The position numbers were made by a program, and so were the translations under genes. From the NCBI GenBank assembly GCA_049652745.1, contig JBASEY010000011.1, positions 1 to 17,379 on the forward strand: a DNA stretch of 17,379 nucleotides, read 5' to 3'. The notes under the pieces are model-generated. The model ran no database searches, had not been told where the DNA came from, and worked only from the letters and a program-made list of their open reading frames with translations. Source of the stretch: JBASEY01 sp049652745. Its GTDB lineage: Bacteria; CSSED10-310. This document shows positions 16,210 to 17,379 of the stretch, in pieces. Position 1 is the stretch's first letter, and every line of letters begins with the position of its first letter.

Positions 16210-16761
16210 ATGAAAAAGGTTTTATTACTGATTACAATTTCCGTACTCTGCATGATCGCTGGAAGTACAGCCTTTGCTCAAATAGAGCAGCTCTCCAAAT
16301 TGGATATTAAAGCTATCCAAAAAATGCAATTCATTGAGACCGGCACATCAGTAATGATGAAAAATGTCTTTGTTTTTGTGAATAAAGGTTTGACTGACGT
16401 GAAACTTCGAAATGCAGAGTTCGAAGTCAGCTTGAAAACCGACGACAAAGAGTTCTATATCGGCAAAGGAAAATTTGATGAGCTTGTTTTTCAGGCAGCA
16501 GAACAAAAAGAAGATAGCATTGTTCCTTATGAATTTAAACCGGAGCTGGAAATCAAAATTGGCCCAAAGAATGATGAGACAACCCAGAAATTGATGACAT
16601 TGTTTAACATCATAGGTAATCCGGATGTTTCTTTCACATTGTTGCTCAAAGGAACGAGCGAAGTAGGACTAAAGGGAGAAAAAGGCTGGTTGTATCAAAC
16701 GGGATTCGCTGTTGAGTTTGAATTTAAGCCGAAATATCAACGTACGGTACTGTTCGAATAA
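16210..16761 (+). CDS. Secreted protein, possibly LEA14/WHy-like beta-sandwich
   Basis: Protein of 183 residues. Residues 1-23 form a Sec signal peptide: MKK, a hydrophobic core (VLLLITISVLCMIAG), then cleavage after TAFA before QIEQ. There is no lipobox at the cleavage site; the Cys at 14 lies inside the hydrophobic core. The mature part is about 160 residues and strand-rich: VMMKNVFVFVNKGLTDVKLRNAEF-like, FEVSLKTDDKEFYIGKGKF, VSFTLLLKGTSEVGL. The order (a strand ending in N-K-G, then a G-x-G-K strand, then a late LLLKGT strand) recalls LEA14/WHy sandwiches, but the match is weak. AAAGGGAAG upstream serves as Shine-Dalgarno site. It is the last gene before the non-coding border and could be a periplasmic partner of the transporter or of the preceding single-pass protein (inference). 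Confidence 0.75.
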   Translation: MKKVLLLITISVLCMIAGSTAFAQIEQLSKLDIKAIQKMQFIETGTSVMMKNVFVFVNKGLTDVKLRNAEFEVSLKTDDKEFYIGKGKFDELVFQAAEQKEDSIVPYEFKPELEIKIGPKNDETTQKLMTLFNIIGNPDVSFTLLLKGTSEVGLKGEKGWLYQTGFAVEFEFKPKYQRTVLFE

Positions 16762-16866
16762 CGGTGGCGTTGAAATACTTGCAGGCATAGTGGAAGATAC
16801 GGAAAAAGAATCTGCAGTGTCTATGATTTAACGCAACGGTCAGGTTGGTGGTATAGAAATAGCGCT

Positions 16867-16937
16867 GATGGCAACTTTTCGAGAGATAAAAAATCGCGTA
16901 TAAAAATTGACACGTGAACAGCTCGGAAGTTGCCATC
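16867..16937. repeat. Inverted repeat, 11-bp perfect arms
   Basis: GATGGCAACTT at 16867-16877 is the exact reverse complement of AAGTTGCCATC at 16927-16937. After a small bulge the pairing resumes with CGAG/CTCG (about 16880-16883 with 16921-16925). About 38 nt remain inside. It may be the ends of a decayed element or a structured RNA; nothing decides between these. Confidence 0.55.
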
Positions 16938-16958
16938 GAATAAGCAAGATACTGAGCA

Positions 16959-16987
16959 AAGGAGCAGGCTCCAATAGCCTGCTCCTT
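16959..16987 (+). terminator. Perfect 12-bp hairpin, likely transcription terminator
   Basis: AAGGAGCAGGCT (16959-16970), loop CCAAT, AGCCTGCTCCTT (16976-16987). The stem is perfect and GC-rich at the top, about 200 bp after the last gene of the cluster. It ends in only two T residues and then CTGACT, so an intrinsic terminator of the classic kind is not complete; the A/T pairs at its base could still serve. Confidence 0.5.
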
Positions 16988-17043
16988 CTGACTAATTCAC
17001 CGTATTTGATTGTGGTCGATAATCTCAACTTGGTCAGTACCAT

Positions 17044-17151
17044 ATTTGATGCAAGTGTAAAAACCCTGTTTTTAACCCGAATCCCCTTCGCAAACCCTTG
17101 AAAATACTACATCGATTTCCCTGAAAATTACTTTTTACGCACGCATCATAT
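17044..17151 (+). repeat. MITE-like element, copy 2 (108 bp)
   Basis: Same length and orientation as the element at 2533-2640. The first 29 bases are identical, including the left terminal repeat ATTTGATGCAAGTGTAAAAA. The right end is more diverged (TTTTTACGCACGCATCATAT, four mismatches to the inverted left end). About 85% of positions match copy 1 by hand alignment. No target duplication is evident. Together the two copies flank the terY-to-secreted-protein block as direct repeats. Confidence 0.78.
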
Positions 17152-17207
17152 TTGAGACTTTAAAACCTTTTTATTAGTGATTTTAGACAAGTATTATGGA
17201 GTCGGTG

Positions 17208-17237
17208 TTGACAGTTATGAATCAAATAAGTTAATAT
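17208..17237 (+). promoter_or_regulatory. Promoter-like sequence upstream of the IS3-type element
   Basis: A perfect TTGACA (17208-17213) is followed after 18 nt by TAATAT (17232-17237, 4 of 6 to the -10 consensus). It lies outside the presumed IS left end and points toward the transposase gene. Confidence 0.35.
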
Positions 17238-17257
17238 TTTGAAGAATTTGTTAGAGA

Positions 17258-17379
17258 TGGTCCCCAAAAACCAGACCATGCGTTAAGTTAGTATTGGCAT
17301 ATGATTCCCTAATCAGATAAAGTGAGGAGCTATGAAACAGCACAGACGAAAACACAGTGCAGAATTTAAGGCACGGGTA
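17258..17379 (+). mobile_element. Left part of an IS3-family insertion sequence (runs off the window)
   Basis: The transposase start at 17332 is preceded by about 75 bp that begin near TGGTCCCCAAAAACCAGACC (17258-17277), a plausible terminal repeat with TG at the tip and an internal TGGTC/GACCA symmetry. The exact boundary cannot be confirmed without the right end or the target duplication. Confidence 0.5.
17332..17379 (+). CDS. IS3-family transposase OrfA, N-terminal fragment
   Basis: Only 16 codons are present: MKQHRRKHSAEFKARV. The RRKHSAEFKA sequence is the characteristic opening of the helix-turn-helix OrfA protein of IS3-family elements, which binds the terminal repeats and, after frameshifting into OrfB, forms the active transposase. 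GAGGAG at 17324-17329 is a good Shine-Dalgarno site before the ATG. The gene continues beyond the window, so whether it is intact is unknown. Confidence 0.8.
   Translation, partial: MKQHRRKHSAEFKARV

Larger units (their letters stand above)
16762..17331. other. Non-coding right border of the cluster
   Basis: No gene is supported in these 570 bp. In order they hold a 71-bp inverted repeat, a perfect 12-bp hairpin, the second copy of the 108-bp repeat, a promoter-like sequence, and the presumed left end of an IS3-type element. This marks the end of the signalling cluster. Confidence 0.6.

Noticed and set aside
1..17379. CRISPR array, tRNA or rRNA genes, restriction or toxin-antitoxin genes
   Set aside because: No regularly spaced repeats, cloverleaf, rRNA sequence or nuclease/toxin motifs were found, so a defence role is not supported by direct evidence.

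Overview
The window carries one long run of plus-strand genes, with no convincing minus-strand gene. It reads as a phosphorylation-based signalling cluster of the TerY-P type: a TerY vWA protein, a PP2C phosphatase and a Ser/Thr kinase with a zinc ribbon, the triad known from tellurite-resistance-associated (Ter) stress systems. The DNA is moderately AT-rich. A Sec signal peptide on the last gene, inner-membrane proteins and many good Shine-Dalgarno sites point to a Gram-negative bacterium. The gene families and the repeat family seen here would suit a Desulfobacterota-like or similar environmental lineage, but that placement is a guess.

Layout. Positions 3-2503 hold three tandem paralogous vWA proteins, the first present only as its C-terminus. 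Positions 2504-3076 are non-coding and contain a 108-bp MITE-like repeat with terminal inverted repeats, followed by a good sigma70-type promoter. From 3077 come terY, the PP2C phosphatase and the kinase (the last two overlap by 4 nt). These are followed by a right-handed beta-helix protein with a long disordered tail, a type IIB Ca2+-ATPase with unusual insertions, a GYF_2/bacterial-PH membrane protein, a single-pass membrane protein of unknown function, an FHA-ABCG transporter fusion, and a small secreted protein that may be LEA14-like (ends 16761). The last 600 bp hold two inverted repeats, a second copy of the 108-bp repeat and the left end of an IS3-type insertion sequence with the first 16 codons of its transposase OrfA.

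How the parts may fit together (inference). The kinase and phosphatase would set the phosphorylation state of shared targets. vWA/MIDAS proteins would act as metal-dependent scaffolds. The FHA domain of the ABC transporter, and possibly an FHA-like domain in the kinase, would read phosphothreonine. The Ca2+-ATPase and ABCG exporter would be the membrane outputs, and the GYF_2/PH, single-pass and secreted proteins would be envelope partners. The most unusual element is the Ca2+-ATPase. It has two tandem C-H-C-C metal-binding motifs between its actuator domain and M3, an extra hydrophobic hairpin between M3 and M4, and a CxxCxxC cluster in its nucleotide-binding domain. This suggests a calcium pump gated by zinc or redox state inside a Ter-like phosphosignalling cluster. 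No TerC, TerD, TerB or TerZ gene lies in the window; these could lie to the left.
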